64,000 nt of DNA from an uncultured bacterium (GTDB taxonomy: Bacteria > Bacillota_I > Bacilli_A > RFN20 > CAG-826): the NCBI GenBank assembly GCA_949296775.1, contig CASFQA010000001.1, positions 556,533 through 620,532 on the forward strand. The letters are read 5' to 3'. The position numbers were made by a program, and so were the translations under genes. Under the pieces are notes generated by a model. It worked only from the letters and a program-made list of their open reading frames with translations. It did no database searches and had not been told where the DNA came from. The first letter of the stretch is position 1; each line of letters begins with the position of its first letter. Shown here piece after piece: positions 26,001 to 34,417 of this stretch.

Positions 26001-26143
26001 GATTCGATGAATTCGAGCAACACATCGAAAAACAGATTCTTTTCCAGGTCGTATTCTGTGGGCAATATCTTCCGGTAACCCTGGTTCAGAAGGGAGGTCT
26101 CTATGTCCTGCTCGAACCTCTTTTCGTCGTCTTCCAAAGGCAT
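23042..26143 (-). CDS. hsdR: Type I restriction enzyme, motor/nuclease subunit HsdR
   Basis: About 1,033 residues, the usual size. The N-terminal nuclease domain has GIPLFALELKDNLKGQ (the ExK of PD-(D/E)XK). The SF2 translocase follows with Walker A SAGSGKSNSIAWLAYRLA, FAIIIDEAHQGQ (DEAH box), FFAFTATPNSKS (motif III), and the C-terminal motor motifs TGYDEPLLHSMYIDK and AVQTLSRLNRT. It cuts unmodified DNA after ATP-driven translocation when bound to HsdM/HsdS. The start is ATG 26143: AAAGGAGG lies seven bases ahead of it, whereas the ATG two codons earlier is too close. The gene is intact, in contrast to nearby split genes. Confidence 0.97.
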   Translation of the reverse strand: MPLEDDEKRFEQDIETSLLNQGYRKILPTEYDLEKNLFFDVLLEFIESTQPREWSRYQKTYGPASKEKLYRRLNNEILNRGVLDVLKKGIRDLGMEFKLCYFKPNNDLNESLNELYGKNILGVTRQFRYSLLNANAVDMVISLNGIPLFALELKDNLKGQTYENAIKQWAEDRDSKEVAFRFNSRILAYFAVDLYDVYMSTRIDSYDDFVPFNQGSNGAGNPGGKGNPANANGYVTSYLWERVLTKDSVLDLINRFITVATVKKETMTPKGEKKTVTTQRVIFPRFHQYDVVHKIVADVRMHGSGVNYLINHSAGSGKSNSIAWLAYRLASLFDEREKPIFDTVIVVTNRIVLDNQLQETIESFDHTAGLVASIRKSSGSSGLKEAINDRKKIIISTIQKFLYAYKDFDSMRDRRFAIIIDEAHQGQSGESAKTLRKSLIDRDKELEEYRGEEGLTLDEIDDDDRMLDEILAQGHHDNQSFFAFTATPNSKSLELFGTKAGDDILVHELSSYEGKDGKKVPFHTYSMRQAIEEGFILDVLANYVTIRQAFRLAKVGDDNPELVEDKTKKALYAYYKSHERTISDKVSVIMENFLTNGRYKINGHGKAMVVTSSRHNAVRYYYAIQNYIKTHKEQCGDMGVLVAFSGEVRFDDDPKVYTEATMNVDGEGNPINTDKKFRKAFSTDDFRIMVVANKYQTGYDEPLLHSMYIDKRLSGINAVQTLSRLNRTCKGKSDTFVLDFENTDDDIKKSFQKYYENVELVGDTDVNYVYDLLSKLKSYSLFSNEDVDRFKEIMEAAKDGKKQDEKTLGKITSLMKPITEKYADLDFETRGRFRDSLMKFVRAYGFVTQLVRIADKDLFKDYLFTSQLLRLLPKSKVDVIDITDKIQLEYVNLKETFRGSIDLERKSGEVKPTEFKPNNVRAKKTDTLERIVSKMNEIYGANFSESDRVALDSVYKMMMNDKEVMDNLRKYVGSNNPEMFIKSIFPEKFKEILVACYLSQDQAYDKLLNNSEFQNAVMDIMAKEFYKTLKKDK

Positions 26144-26156
26144 AGTCATTCCTCCT

Positions 26157-26486
26157 TTAATTTATTAAGCCCAAAATTATGGACACGATTATCGCGACAG
26201 CCGAAAGCCCAATGCTTATTACACTTGTTATGAGATTTACTCTTTTGGCTCGAGCTTCGGATTGCTCACGTTTTCTCTGCTCTTCCAAAAGCTGATTCCG
26301 CAACTTCAGAATGTTTAGATTCTGCTCATATGAGGCTTTTAGCTGTTCGGCTTGAAGCGAGATCTTCTGTTTTTCTCGGGCTTCCTTTTCTTCGGTTATC
26401 CTTTCGTCTTCGTCGACTAGTTCAGAAAATGTTCTCGCAGAATTAATAGAGTTGGGATCAACATTTAAGTTTTTAAAATGAAACAT
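26157..26486 (-). CDS. Small coiled-coil membrane protein between hsdS and hsdR
   Basis: 109 residues. A long charged coiled coil (EDERITEEKEAREKQKISLQ...LRNQLLEEQRKREQSEARAK) is followed by one C-terminal helix (LITSVISIGLSAVAIIVSII). GAGGTGG precedes the ATG. Its placement inside the restriction operon is unusual; it might tether or regulate the complex at the membrane, which is an inference. It is visibly more AT-rich than hsdR. Confidence 0.75.
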   Translation of the reverse strand: MFHFKNLNVDPNSINSARTFSELVDEDERITEEKEAREKQKISLQAEQLKASYEQNLNILKLRNQLLEEQRKREQSEARAKRVNLITSVISIGLSAVAIIVSIILGLIN

Positions 26487-26487
26487 A

Positions 26488-27774
26488 TTATTCCACCTCT
26501 CTTTTACCTGTCACGTATTCATAAATCAAAGACTGGCGATATTTAACTAATTTCTCAATTTTTCTCTGGTGCCCTTCAACTAATTCGTCGATAAAAGAGC
26601 ACTTGAAATCTAAATAGTCAGCAAGTTTCTTCTGCTCATCGATTGGAGGCATTACTACAAGGATATTTGATATCTCTTCTGAAGAAATATGAACTACTTT
26701 AAGCTTTGATTTGCCTTTGCTTTTTTGCGCTTGAGAAGCGTTGCAGTACATAGCATAGTTCAAAAATCGGGGGTCTTGGCTATGCTTTCCTATGATGATG
26801 TCCCCTCCAACAAGTATTTTCTTGTCACCCAAATAGACAACGTTCTTTCCGATTTCCTCGATTAATTCACCAGTGCCTGCAAAGAGGATGTCGCCGTACG
26901 AAGCAAACCGCTGGGAAGGTATAAGCTTCAATTGTGTTTGCGAGAAGCATTTACTGATGCAGATATCGTACTTCGAGTAAATTTCGCCGTATCTGACACA
27001 ATCAATATCTCCGCCTTTAACTACTTGTTCTTTTGTAATGCCTTGTCCTTTACTAAAGGATTCGAAAACATACTTGGCCCGCAGTAATTGCCAATTTGCA
27101 GGGCAATAACCGATTGATTCAACTCCACTGTCCTTCATGGGAACATCGGGATCAAGCCCCTTTGTCACCGTTTCGCTGATGAGCGCCTGCTTGTATTCCT
27201 TCAGCTTCTCTATCTGCCTCTCCTCATTAGCGATGAGAGCATTGATTTTCTCTTCCTTGGACTTTAGGACCTCGACGATTTCGTTTTGCTCATCAATTGG
27301 AGGTACAAGGAGCGGCAAATTCGAAAACTTTTCTTTGGTAAAGTGAGAAATGGTTGCCTTGTTGCAAATGACATCCAAGTAGCCGCAATGTCTCACAAAC
27401 ATCAGAAAGTAATGCAGAAAGTCATTAGGGAGATTAGATTTGGGCCTAGTCCTCATTATCGAGTTTTGGAAATAGACGTCGGGACAATCGAAGTCCACGA
27501 TCGCCGAGCTGGCAACGTCGCCGCCTTCTACCACGAGCAAATCACCCCTCTTTAGCGAAAGACGTTCCGTTTCTTTGGGGCTGAACCACATCTGCTTCAA
27601 ATCGCTCAAGTTAAAGGTATCGTTTCCTAGGTTGGCCGCGCAAATATAAGGCTTGATGATGTCGTCATCTTCTTCTTTCGATGGCTGAAGCATCTTCCCT
27701 AAAGTAATTTCGTAAAGGTTCGAAACCTTGGTTACGGTCCAGCCGGTAGGGGTTTCTCCGTACCAGTTACTCAT
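26488..27774 (-). CDS. hsdS: Type I restriction enzyme specificity subunit HsdS
   Basis: 428 residues with the expected duplicated layout. A target-recognition domain comes first (residues ~1-165), then the first conserved helix VPPIDEQNEIVEVLKSKEEKINALIANEERQIEKLKEYKQALI. The second recognition domain (~215-370) follows, and a second copy MPPIDEQKKLADYLDFKCSFIDELVEGHQRKIEKLVKYRQSLI. The two helices form the spacer that fixes the distance between the half-sites of the bipartite DNA target. Its ATG overlaps the hsdM stop by eight bases. The recognition sequence cannot be read from the protein. Confidence 0.95.
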   Translation of the reverse strand: MSNWYGETPTGWTVTKVSNLYEITLGKMLQPSKEEDDDIIKPYICAANLGNDTFNLSDLKQMWFSPKETERLSLKRGDLLVVEGGDVASSAIVDFDCPDVYFQNSIMRTRPKSNLPNDFLHYFLMFVRHCGYLDVICNKATISHFTKEKFSNLPLLVPPIDEQNEIVEVLKSKEEKINALIANEERQIEKLKEYKQALISETVTKGLDPDVPMKDSGVESIGYCPANWQLLRAKYVFESFSKGQGITKEQVVKGGDIDCVRYGEIYSKYDICISKCFSQTQLKLIPSQRFASYGDILFAGTGELIEEIGKNVVYLGDKKILVGGDIIIGKHSQDPRFLNYAMYCNASQAQKSKGKSKLKVVHISSEEISNILVVMPPIDEQKKLADYLDFKCSFIDELVEGHQRKIEKLVKYRQSLIYEYVTGKREVE

Positions 27775-29569
27775 TTTCGAAAAGCTCCTTCATCAAGGCG
27801 GACTCCTCTGCTTCTAGCCCTTTGATGTCCTTCTCGATCTCGCTGCTCGGAGTTGGAGGCACGAACTTGTAGAAGATCCTCGTGAACGGGATTTCGTAGC
27901 CGACCTTGTCCAGACTCCTGTCGAGGTAGGCGTCGGGGTTATATGGAGTAACGTTTTTGGCAATGTATGCATCGATATCCTCGCCCAACGGGATTATCTC
28001 CGAATCCCTTTTCGATTTGTCGGGCTGGGGTTTTCCCTTCTTCAGGACAAGCTCGCCTTTTTCGTCTTTCAGAGGGGTCTCAACGGTGACCTTGGTGTAG
28101 CCGAAATAGGAGTTGGCGAAAACCTTCGACTCCACAACCAGTCCGTTTTGCTTGAGCTCTTCGTCGGTGAAATCGTTGTAGATTTTCAGAATCAGATCAA
28201 CGCATTCGTCCGAAAGATCGACCCTCTTGTTGCCGATGTTCTTTCTCCTCTTCGCAAAGCACTTGGAGGAATCGATGAGCTGAACCTTGCCTTTCCTCCT
28301 GATCTCCTTCGATTTGGCGATGACCCAAATGTAGGTGGCGATTCCCGTGTTGTAGAAGAGGTCGTTCGGCAGCTGGATGATGGATTCGAGAAGGTCGTTC
28401 TCAATCAGATACCTCCTGATCTCCGAAGGGCCGCTTCCGGCGTCGCCAACGAATAGGGACGACCCGTTCTGGATGATGGCCATCCTGCCCGTCTGCTTCA
28501 GCTTCTTTACGCCATTGAGCAAGAACAGCATTTGGCCGTCGCTGATTGAAGGCAATCCGGGGCCGAACCTTCCGTCGTAGCCCTGCTTCTCGTACTCGCT
28601 CTCGACGAACTTTCTCTCCTTCTTCCAGTCGATTCCGAAAGGAGGATTCGAGATGATGTAATCGAACTCATAGCCCCGGAATTGGTCCTTGAGGGGGTTG
28701 TCGCTGTCGCCGCTGATCAAGGTGTCGCCGTATTTCATGTTGTCGGCATTCCCGCCCTTGATGAGCATGTCGGCCTTGGCTATGGCGTAGGTCTCCTCGT
28801 TCAGCTCCTCCCCGAAGAGCTTGAGCTCGGCCTCGGGATTCACTTCCTTGATCCTCTCCTCGAGGCAGCCGAGCATCTGGGAGGTCCCCATCGCCATGTC
28901 GTAGGCGGTCTTGTAGCAGCCGTTGGCCCTGATGTCCTCCTTCTCATTGATGATCAGAAGCTCCGCCATCAGGTAGATGATGTCCCTCGCGGTGAAATGG
29001 GCTCCCGCCTCCTCGTCGTAGGATTCGGAGAACTTCCTGATTAGCTCCTCGAAGATGTATCCCATGTCGTTTGATGTAATTTTGTCAGGTGACATGTCGG
29101 CTTTCTTCGAGTTGAACTCGCTGATGATCTGGTAGAGCAGGTTGGCGTCGCTCAGGGTCTTGATCTGCTCGTAGAACTTGAAGCGATTGATGATGTCCAC
29201 GACGTTGTCGCTGAAGCCCTGAAGATATGCCTCGAAGTTCTCCCTTATGTTGTCCGGGTCGGAGAGCAGGGTCTGGAAGTCGAACTTCGAGCAATTGTAG
29301 AAATCGTGCCTCGCCACCTTCTTCAGGACGGCGTCCTTGGCCTTCTCGTTGAGGTTCCTCTCGTCGACGATCCTCTTCTGCTCCACGACCGCCATCTTGG
29401 TGTCCCTCAAGGCATCGTCGAACCTCTTGATGACCGTCATGGGGAGGATGACCTTCCCGTACTCGTGGGGTTTATAGGGGCCGGAAAGGTTTGTGGCTAT
29501 CTCCCAGATGAGGTTTGCCTTTTCCTGGATGTTCTTATTGGTAAGATTCTGTCTCTCGTTTATGCTCAT
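27767..29569 (-). CDS. hsdM: Type I DNA methyltransferase subunit HsdM
   Basis: 600 residues. An N-terminal HsdM helical bundle (NERQNLTNKNIQEKANLIWEI...) is followed by the N6-adenine methylase core: AGAHFTARDIIYLMAELL, a variant motif I YDMAMGTSQMLG (canonical DPxxGTG/S), and motif IV SNPPFG. It transfers methyl groups from S-adenosylmethionine to adenine in the HsdS-defined site. AGAGGTG precedes ATG 29569, and the XRE regulator ends 15 bp upstream, so the four R-M genes form one operon read leftward. Confidence 0.95.
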   Translation of the reverse strand: MSINERQNLTNKNIQEKANLIWEIATNLSGPYKPHEYGKVILPMTVIKRFDDALRDTKMAVVEQKRIVDERNLNEKAKDAVLKKVARHDFYNCSKFDFQTLLSDPDNIRENFEAYLQGFSDNVVDIINRFKFYEQIKTLSDANLLYQIISEFNSKKADMSPDKITSNDMGYIFEELIRKFSESYDEEAGAHFTARDIIYLMAELLIINEKEDIRANGCYKTAYDMAMGTSQMLGCLEERIKEVNPEAELKLFGEELNEETYAIAKADMLIKGGNADNMKYGDTLISGDSDNPLKDQFRGYEFDYIISNPPFGIDWKKERKFVESEYEKQGYDGRFGPGLPSISDGQMLFLLNGVKKLKQTGRMAIIQNGSSLFVGDAGSGPSEIRRYLIENDLLESIIQLPNDLFYNTGIATYIWVIAKSKEIRRKGKVQLIDSSKCFAKRRKNIGNKRVDLSDECVDLILKIYNDFTDEELKQNGLVVESKVFANSYFGYTKVTVETPLKDEKGELVLKKGKPQPDKSKRDSEIIPLGEDIDAYIAKNVTPYNPDAYLDRSLDKVGYEIPFTRIFYKFVPPTPSSEIEKDIKGLEAEESALMKELFENE

Positions 29570-29584
29570 CGCTTCACCTCTTTG

Positions 29585-29779
29585 TCAGTCACCGACCTTC
29601 ATCCCGGCTTCTTTAAATAAACCGACCAGCTTCTTCTTCATGGCCATGTTCGGCTCGAAGGCGCCGGTCTCCCACCTGGACACCGTGACGTAGTTCACCC
29701 CCAGCTCCTTGGCCAGCGCCTCCTGGGTCAGGAACCTGCGCTCGCGGTATTCCTTTATCATCTTCGGGTAATCGAACAT
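29585..29779 (-). CDS. XRE-type helix-turn-helix regulator of the type I R-M operon
   Basis: 64 residues: a single HTH_3 domain (LTQEALAKELGVNYVTVSRWETGAFEP) with a short basic tail. The size and position, first gene before hsdM, match controller (C) proteins that delay or balance restriction gene expression. It is closely similar in sequence and length to the regulator at 31524, which heads a decayed methylase locus. GAGGTG precedes the ATG. A pair of TGCTAA half-sites lies just upstream. Confidence 0.85.
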   Translation of the reverse strand: MFDYPKMIKEYRERRFLTQEALAKELGVNYVTVSRWETGAFEPNMAMKKKLVGLFKEAGMKVGD

Positions 29780-29792
29780 AGGCGCACCTCAC

Positions 29793-29809
29793 TTAGCACA
29801 AGTTTAGCA
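29793..29809 (-). promoter_or_regulatory. Likely operator of the XRE regulator (TGCTAA x2)
   Basis: TTAGCA at 29793 and 29804 (TGCTAA on the coding strand) are direct repeats exactly 11 bp apart, overlapping the promoter region 14-30 bp before the regulator's ATG. Confidence 0.6.
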
Positions 29810-29987
29810 TAAACAACATACCAAAAAGAAGGGCTTCGACAATTTTACCTAGTGCCACGGGAAGAATTTCGGACATGGGTTTCCGCAGGGGTATCGCTTT
29901 TTCGGGAAGGGTATCGAAATCCGGCCGACTTTCATTTCCCTAGTAGGGGCATCCCCTCGAGAAAGGGCCAGTCGGCACGCCCGAAAG
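29810..29987. other. Region between the R-M operon and the methylase remnant
   Basis: No gene seen. It holds the promoter of the XRE-hsdMSR operon at its left end and a stretch with repeated CGAAATCCGG-like and CCCTCGAGAAAGGG-like short palindromes but no frame. Confidence 0.4.
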
Positions 29988-30828
29988 CTACCGGAAAAAC
30001 GATTGGAAACGAAAAAATCCCGATTCTCTCGGGACTTTATGCGTCATTTCGATACCCTTGGATTGTATCAAAATGTCAGTGGCAAGATGATAAGGGGGAT
30101 TCCCGATAACGATATCGAATTTCATATTCCTGTCTCCTTGGAAAAATATATTCTGCAAGTAACGAAGCAATTCAAGTTTCTTATGATGCATGAATTCATA
30201 AGCGTATTGGCATAAACACTGTTGGCATTAATTCCGCAAAAAGGGCATTTGATTTTCCTTTTGTCCTCTTTGCCCATCGAATCCAACTGAGCTTTTGTAT
30301 ATCCGAAATCATGGTCAGCGGTTGGAGTCTTGATGTTGCCTTCTTTATCATTGAACCACGTCCCGTTCCCGATGGCATAACCATTAACGTAATGACCATC
30401 AGAAGCTTTAATTCCGTCGCATTTTCTATTCGCATCGGAACAGTAATACAAAGTGCGACGGGCAACATAGGAGGTAAATTTGGTTTGGCCGATAGCGAAA
30501 ATCATTTTCTGTAGGATGCGTTTGCGACGCTCTTCTTCGTTAGGAATCACGTCTATAAGCCCTCTGTCAAGCCTAATGGCGATTTCTCTTTCGAAGATGC
30601 CGTTTTTGTCGCGGGGTTCAACCATTTATAATTCGGGTTGCGCCAAACTTCCTCAGGCAAAGAATCAAGGATCATGTCGCAAGTTTTCCGCGGGGTAAAA
30701 ACCTCATCGTTGCCAACGTTGGTGATTGTTTCAAGAATATCAAAATGTTCTAAATAATCATAAGCGGTTTCGACAGCCGTCCGCTGGTCGCGTTCAGCAT
30801 CCAACGCCACATTCCGTTCATCGTTCAT
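29988..30828 (-). pseudogene. Eco57I-like DNA methylase, frameshifted and 3'-truncated
   Basis: Starts MNDERNVALDAERDQRTA and reads GNDEVFTPRKTCDMILDSLP. The frame then breaks at the A-run at 30603-30607: one added A would give NPATKNGIFEREI. It goes on through RRTLYYCSDANRKCDGI, a zinc-binding CPFCG segment and, after another shift near 30210, FQGDRNMKFDIVIGNPPYHL, the methylase motif IV. The protein ends about 15 residues later, while full-length relatives continue for several hundred residues. It is a relic of an N6-adenine methyltransferase/restriction gene. A leftward hairpin terminator lies at its 3' end (30037-30012). Confidence 0.75.
30012..30037 (-). terminator. Terminator after the methylase remnant
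   Basis: Minus strand GTCCCGAGAGAATCGGGAT followed by TTTTT. Confidence 0.7.
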
Positions 30829-31514
30829 CTGGATAATTCACCTCCGGCATTTCAAAAGGCAAACTGATTTTGTTCGGCGAGCATTTCCATACGGGGGATT
30901 TGATTGAGATGTTGTGAAAATTCTTCGTTGTCTTTTCCGCTTTCGGCATTTCGAAGGCAACATCGCAAAGGATGCCAATCTGGGTCTTATCGTAATTGGT
31001 CATAGCCCATATGACGTTTTCATATATCCTCAGTCGAAGCAAAGCGTCTTCGGCAAGGGACAAAACTATTCCTTTTGGAGACAAATAATCCAAAGTCAAC
31101 GTATACATGTTATTCCTTTGCCTGTCTAATAAGTTCTTGTCCATTTCGATGAGTATATTGTCGATATAGATCTAAGAACCTTGACAAATATATCTCTTGA
31201 ATCCAATTCATTAATTCTGCCTAAGCGGAGTTCGAGCATTCGACATGTAAATGCGCCGTCCCCAGAAGTTGGCTCAAGGATACGCTTTGACAAATCGCAA
31301 ATATTATCTTCCCCAATCCCGTTGATCATCCCATCAACAATAAACCTCGGGGTAAAGTTTGAAAATTATCTAAATCGTCCTTATCACCATTGGTACGCAA
31401 ATCTAATTTATCCAATTTGCTAATACACGAAAGTTCTCTTTGAACTTTCTTGTCGTTTAAAACCAACGCCAACACCTGATCATATGTGAAATCGGTAAAT
31501 GCCAGTTCCATCAA
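30818..31514 (-). pseudogene. First methylase gene of the decayed R-M pair
   Basis: Three overlapping frames make one product: MMELAFTDFTYDQVLALVLN...DDLDNFQTLPR, then FIVDGMINGIGEDN and ILEPTSGDGAFTCRMLELRL (motif I EPTSGDGAF), then MDKNLLDRQRNNMYTLTLDY to ISLPFEMPEVNYPDER. The first shift is at the GGGG at 31349-31352; the second, near 31140, is not in a homopolymer. The end overlaps the start of the second methylase gene. Relatives are two-gene systems in which this protein carries the S-adenosylmethionine-binding motif. Confidence 0.7.
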
Positions 31515-31523
31515 TAGCCCTCT

Positions 31524-31727
31524 CTACAGTATTAAACCGGAGTCTTTAAAAAGCCCCACGAGTTTCTTTTTCATTTGCATATTGGGTTCGAATCGGCCTG
31601 TTTCCCAACGAGATATGGTTACGAGTTTAACGCCTAGGAACTCAGCCAATTGAGATTGAGTCAAAAAGTTAATTTCGCGATATAGTCGAATTAACTTAGG
31701 ATAGTCATACAACGGCTTTTTGTTCAT
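31524..31727 (-). CDS. XRE-type regulator of the decayed methylase pair
   Basis: 67 residues, HTH_3 domain (LTQSQLAEFLGVKLVTISRWETGRFEP). It is clearly paralogous to the regulator at 29585: both begin with a Tyr-Pro-Lys motif and end KKKLVGLFK. It is the only intact gene of this locus and could still act in trans. No clear ribosome site; TATGAT lies 11 bases before the ATG. Confidence 0.8.
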   Translation of the reverse strand: MNKKPLYDYPKLIRLYREINFLTQSQLAEFLGVKLVTISRWETGRFEPNMQMKKKLVGLFKDSGLIL

Positions 31728-31737
31728 GTCATGAATT

Positions 31738-31754
31738 TATCATAGTTATATCAT
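31738..31754 (-). promoter_or_regulatory. Likely operator of the second XRE regulator (TATCAT x2)
   Basis: TATCAT at 31738 and 31749, direct repeats 11 bp apart, overlap the promoter of the regulator. The geometry is identical to the TTAGCA pair at 29793, but the sequence differs. Confidence 0.5.
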
Positions 31755-31916
31755 TATGCCAGGTTAAAAATACATCGAATTCGACGCGATTATCGCGTAG
31801 ATTTTTTTGCATCGTAACTAATAATTACATATATCGGCGTAATTTCCGATTAAGTTTGGAATTCGTCGTTGGCTTGATAATAAATTTCCATGCGGATCAA
31901 GCCCTAAAAGGACTTC
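31755..31916. other. Short AT-rich gap
   Basis: No gene or structure recognised between the XRE promoter and the end of the surface-protein gene. Confidence 0.4.
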
Positions 31917-32819
31917 TCACAGGCGTTTATCGGCCCTTCTCCTCAAAGTTAACAATGCGGCGGACAAAGCAACAACCACTAGGCACAAGGCTGCCAAAGC
32001 GACAACATCGGAGCCGACATAGGAGCTAGAAGCGCCCACCAAACGACTAATGTCGCGACCTAAGAAATTCTCATATTCCCTCGATCCATACTTCGAAAGA
32101 ATGTAATCGTATTTTGCTACCACTCTCTGATAAGTAGCTCCAGTCGCGTCTGCTTGGGCACCTTTGTACTCGCCCTGCTCTTCAACACTCAGCGTCTCAA
32201 ACGCCTCCTTGGTGGCATTCCACTCCTCAACCGAAGGCGGGGTTGACCCACTTCCGTCGCAGGTTAGGTCGGCAAGCATCGCCTTAGCAAACGGATCCAT
32301 CGCTTCTTCATACGTAATGGTTAACGACTGTACGTTAAAGTAACCGACCATGACATTGACGGAAAACTCAAATGAATCCACCCCGATTATCGGATAATCA
32401 AACGGGGCGGTCAAATCAACGTAACTGCTGCTCGACAACTTGCCGTCGTTAAGATCAGCGAAGAAGACTTTCTTGTTCACGCCTACGCCACCATTTAGGC
32501 GATAACCGATGTAGAACTCGGTGTTGTTGCTGCTTTTCACGGCAAACGACACATCTGTAATCACGACGCTGTCTAGTCCTCCAAGGCTATAGGTCACATT
32601 GTCTTCCTTGCCAACAAAGCCGACTTCACCAGCATCGGTTTGCGAATAACTCGCCTGGACACCAACTTCCGAAACAACCTCACAGCTATCTAACCCCGTT
32701 GGGGTTATGGTGATAGTCGAAGGAGGCTCCGCCACCTCGGCATAAACCGCCGTTGGGTCTTTCTCAGGAACGAACAATGCACCAACTAACGTCAAAAGAA
32801 AGAGAGGATAGGCTTTCAT
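31917..32819 (-). CDS. Secreted protein with C-terminal membrane anchor
   Basis: 300 residues. Signal peptide MKAYPLFLLTLVGALFVPEKDPTAVYAE, with likely cleavage near AEVAE. A beta-rich domain follows (YSLGGLDSVVITDVSFAVKS, FEFSVNVMVGYFNVQSLTITYEE), then a helical segment (VEEWNATKEAFETLSVEEQGEYKGA). It ends with a transmembrane helix (VVALAALCLVVVALSAALL) and the basic tail TLRRRADKRL. That is the architecture of a cell-surface protein held by its C-terminus, like sortase substrates but with no LPxTG motif that I can see. AAAGGAGG precedes the ATG. It is monocistronic, set between two R-M loci. Confidence 0.75.
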   Translation of the reverse strand: MKAYPLFLLTLVGALFVPEKDPTAVYAEVAEPPSTITITPTGLDSCEVVSEVGVQASYSQTDAGEVGFVGKEDNVTYSLGGLDSVVITDVSFAVKSSNNTEFYIGYRLNGGVGVNKKVFFADLNDGKLSSSSYVDLTAPFDYPIIGVDSFEFSVNVMVGYFNVQSLTITYEEAMDPFAKAMLADLTCDGSGSTPPSVEEWNATKEAFETLSVEEQGEYKGAQADATGATYQRVVAKYDYILSKYGSREYENFLGRDISRLVGASSSYVGSDVVALAALCLVVVALSAALLTLRRRADKRL

Positions 32820-32956
32820 AATTGCCTCCTTTAATTGTTATGTAAGTTTAATAACAAAATAATTAATCGTCAATTTATTAATTGAATACGATCAAATAGC
32901 TCTTAATTTCAACAAGCAATCGTGTGCGTATGAAAATTTGAACGCGGATCTACTCT

Positions 32957-34417
32957 TCAAATTTTAATGAAAATATTTCCTAATTCGCGAGGCTCGACTT
33001 TAATTAAGCCACCGCCATATTTCCTGCCGGCAGCCACCATGTCGTCTGAAGGAATATTGTTCAGAACGTCAAGCAAATCATACTTGCTGATTTTTTTCTC
33101 ACCGATCAGTTTTGCCAGCAAAGATGTGGGGTATAGCATTAAAAATGAGTTATTGGCAATAGCTTCACTCTCATTCAATATAAATTTAAATGGCTTACCG
33201 GAGTTATTCACACGGCCCATATACGTTAAAAAGAAAAGAGGAGCCTCTCGTTTGTCTTGCCAATACCAAATCTTTCGGTGTTTACATATATACGAATCTT
33301 TTTTTAAATGAATACCGGTTTGCAGATAAGACCAAACGCTAGGATAATTTTTTTCAACTTCCTCTTCAGTCTTACGACAATCAAGCAAATATTTAAAATT
33401 CACATTAGTTGGCAGGCCAGCAGAATCTGCCTCGATTCTATCTGTTTTAACAAAACGGGCTGATGGTAATATTGCAGTTAGGAACTCATTCGGTATGGAC
33501 AATTCTTCTGACCGAGCCGCATCTATTATAAAAAAATCGTTGGACCCAGTAGCAATTCCGCGTTTAATCGAAAATAATTCTTTAAGGCTAATGCCTTCGT
33601 GGCATGGAAGAGTCAAATTTAGTTTTCTTGTTTTAAGCATATCGGCCTTTGTTTTGGCAACTACCAAACCGGGGTTCTCAATATCTTTGCCAAACGTAAT
33701 ATATGTAATCGCCTCTTCCAGGGACTTTTTCTTCTTTACCCATAAAACGCAGGACGATACTAACGCATCGTTAAACTTTGTGTCTTCGACGGAGAATACA
33801 TGAATCCTGGGGATCGAATAAGTCTTTAAAAGATAGTTTTTGACAGCAAGCCCGTAGTTGACTGATAAAAATTCCTCGGGAATAAGCCAAACAGCCGTGC
33901 CATCGGCCTTCAAATCATCCATTGCTTTTATTAAAAAATAACAATAGAGGTCCGATAAGCCCGAAAAACCATCTACCGCTTTCTTCAATTCCGGAAGATA
34001 TTTTGATTTAAATTCATTGCCCAGAAAATGATGACGAACATACGGCGGATTAGTCACAATTAAATCGAATTGATTGGCAGACTTCCAGGACAAATAGTCC
34101 GTGTTAATAAAATGCACTCGCTGTCCAAAACAATCCTGAGCCGCAGAAAGATAATCTCCGTCTATATCTATGCCAGTAACCTTAGATTTTGGTAAATAGC
34201 GAAGCACGGCGCTAACAAAAGACCCACTTCCGCACGCAGGCTCAAGTACGTCCAAACTTTTTGTCGTCTGCAACATTTTCAAGGTTTCACGCACGATCGC
34301 ACACGCAAAATCGTATGGCGTAGAAAATTGGCCCTTTGCATTACGATCCGCCTTAGCGGCATCTATCTGGCTGTTTAACATTCCCCGGTTAAGTTCGGCT
34401 TCATCTAAATCCCACAT
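32957..34417 (-). CDS. N6-adenine DNA methyltransferase of a XamI-like type II R-M system
   Basis: 486 residues. Motif I is LDVLEPACGSGSFVSAVLRY and motif IV is LIVTNPPYVRHHF. The C-terminal half holds the target-recognition region (LKELFSIKRGIATGSNDFFII). N6-adenine methylases of this class protect the host site from the partner endonuclease. The start is ATG 34417, inside the end of the endonuclease gene, preceded by GAGGA at ~10 bases. The frame extends 12 codons further but without a start signal. The gene is distinctly AT-rich compared with hsdR, pointing to separate acquisition. Confidence 0.9.
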   Translation of the reverse strand: MWDLDEAELNRGMLNSQIDAAKADRNAKGQFSTPYDFACAIVRETLKMLQTTKSLDVLEPACGSGSFVSAVLRYLPKSKVTGIDIDGDYLSAAQDCFGQRVHFINTDYLSWKSANQFDLIVTNPPYVRHHFLGNEFKSKYLPELKKAVDGFSGLSDLYCYFLIKAMDDLKADGTAVWLIPEEFLSVNYGLAVKNYLLKTYSIPRIHVFSVEDTKFNDALVSSCVLWVKKKKSLEEAITYITFGKDIENPGLVVAKTKADMLKTRKLNLTLPCHEGISLKELFSIKRGIATGSNDFFIIDAARSEELSIPNEFLTAILPSARFVKTDRIEADSAGLPTNVNFKYLLDCRKTEEEVEKNYPSVWSYLQTGIHLKKDSYICKHRKIWYWQDKREAPLFFLTYMGRVNNSGKPFKFILNESEAIANNSFLMLYPTSLLAKLIGEKKISKYDLLDVLNNIPSDDMVAAGRKYGGGLIKVEPRELGNIFIKI

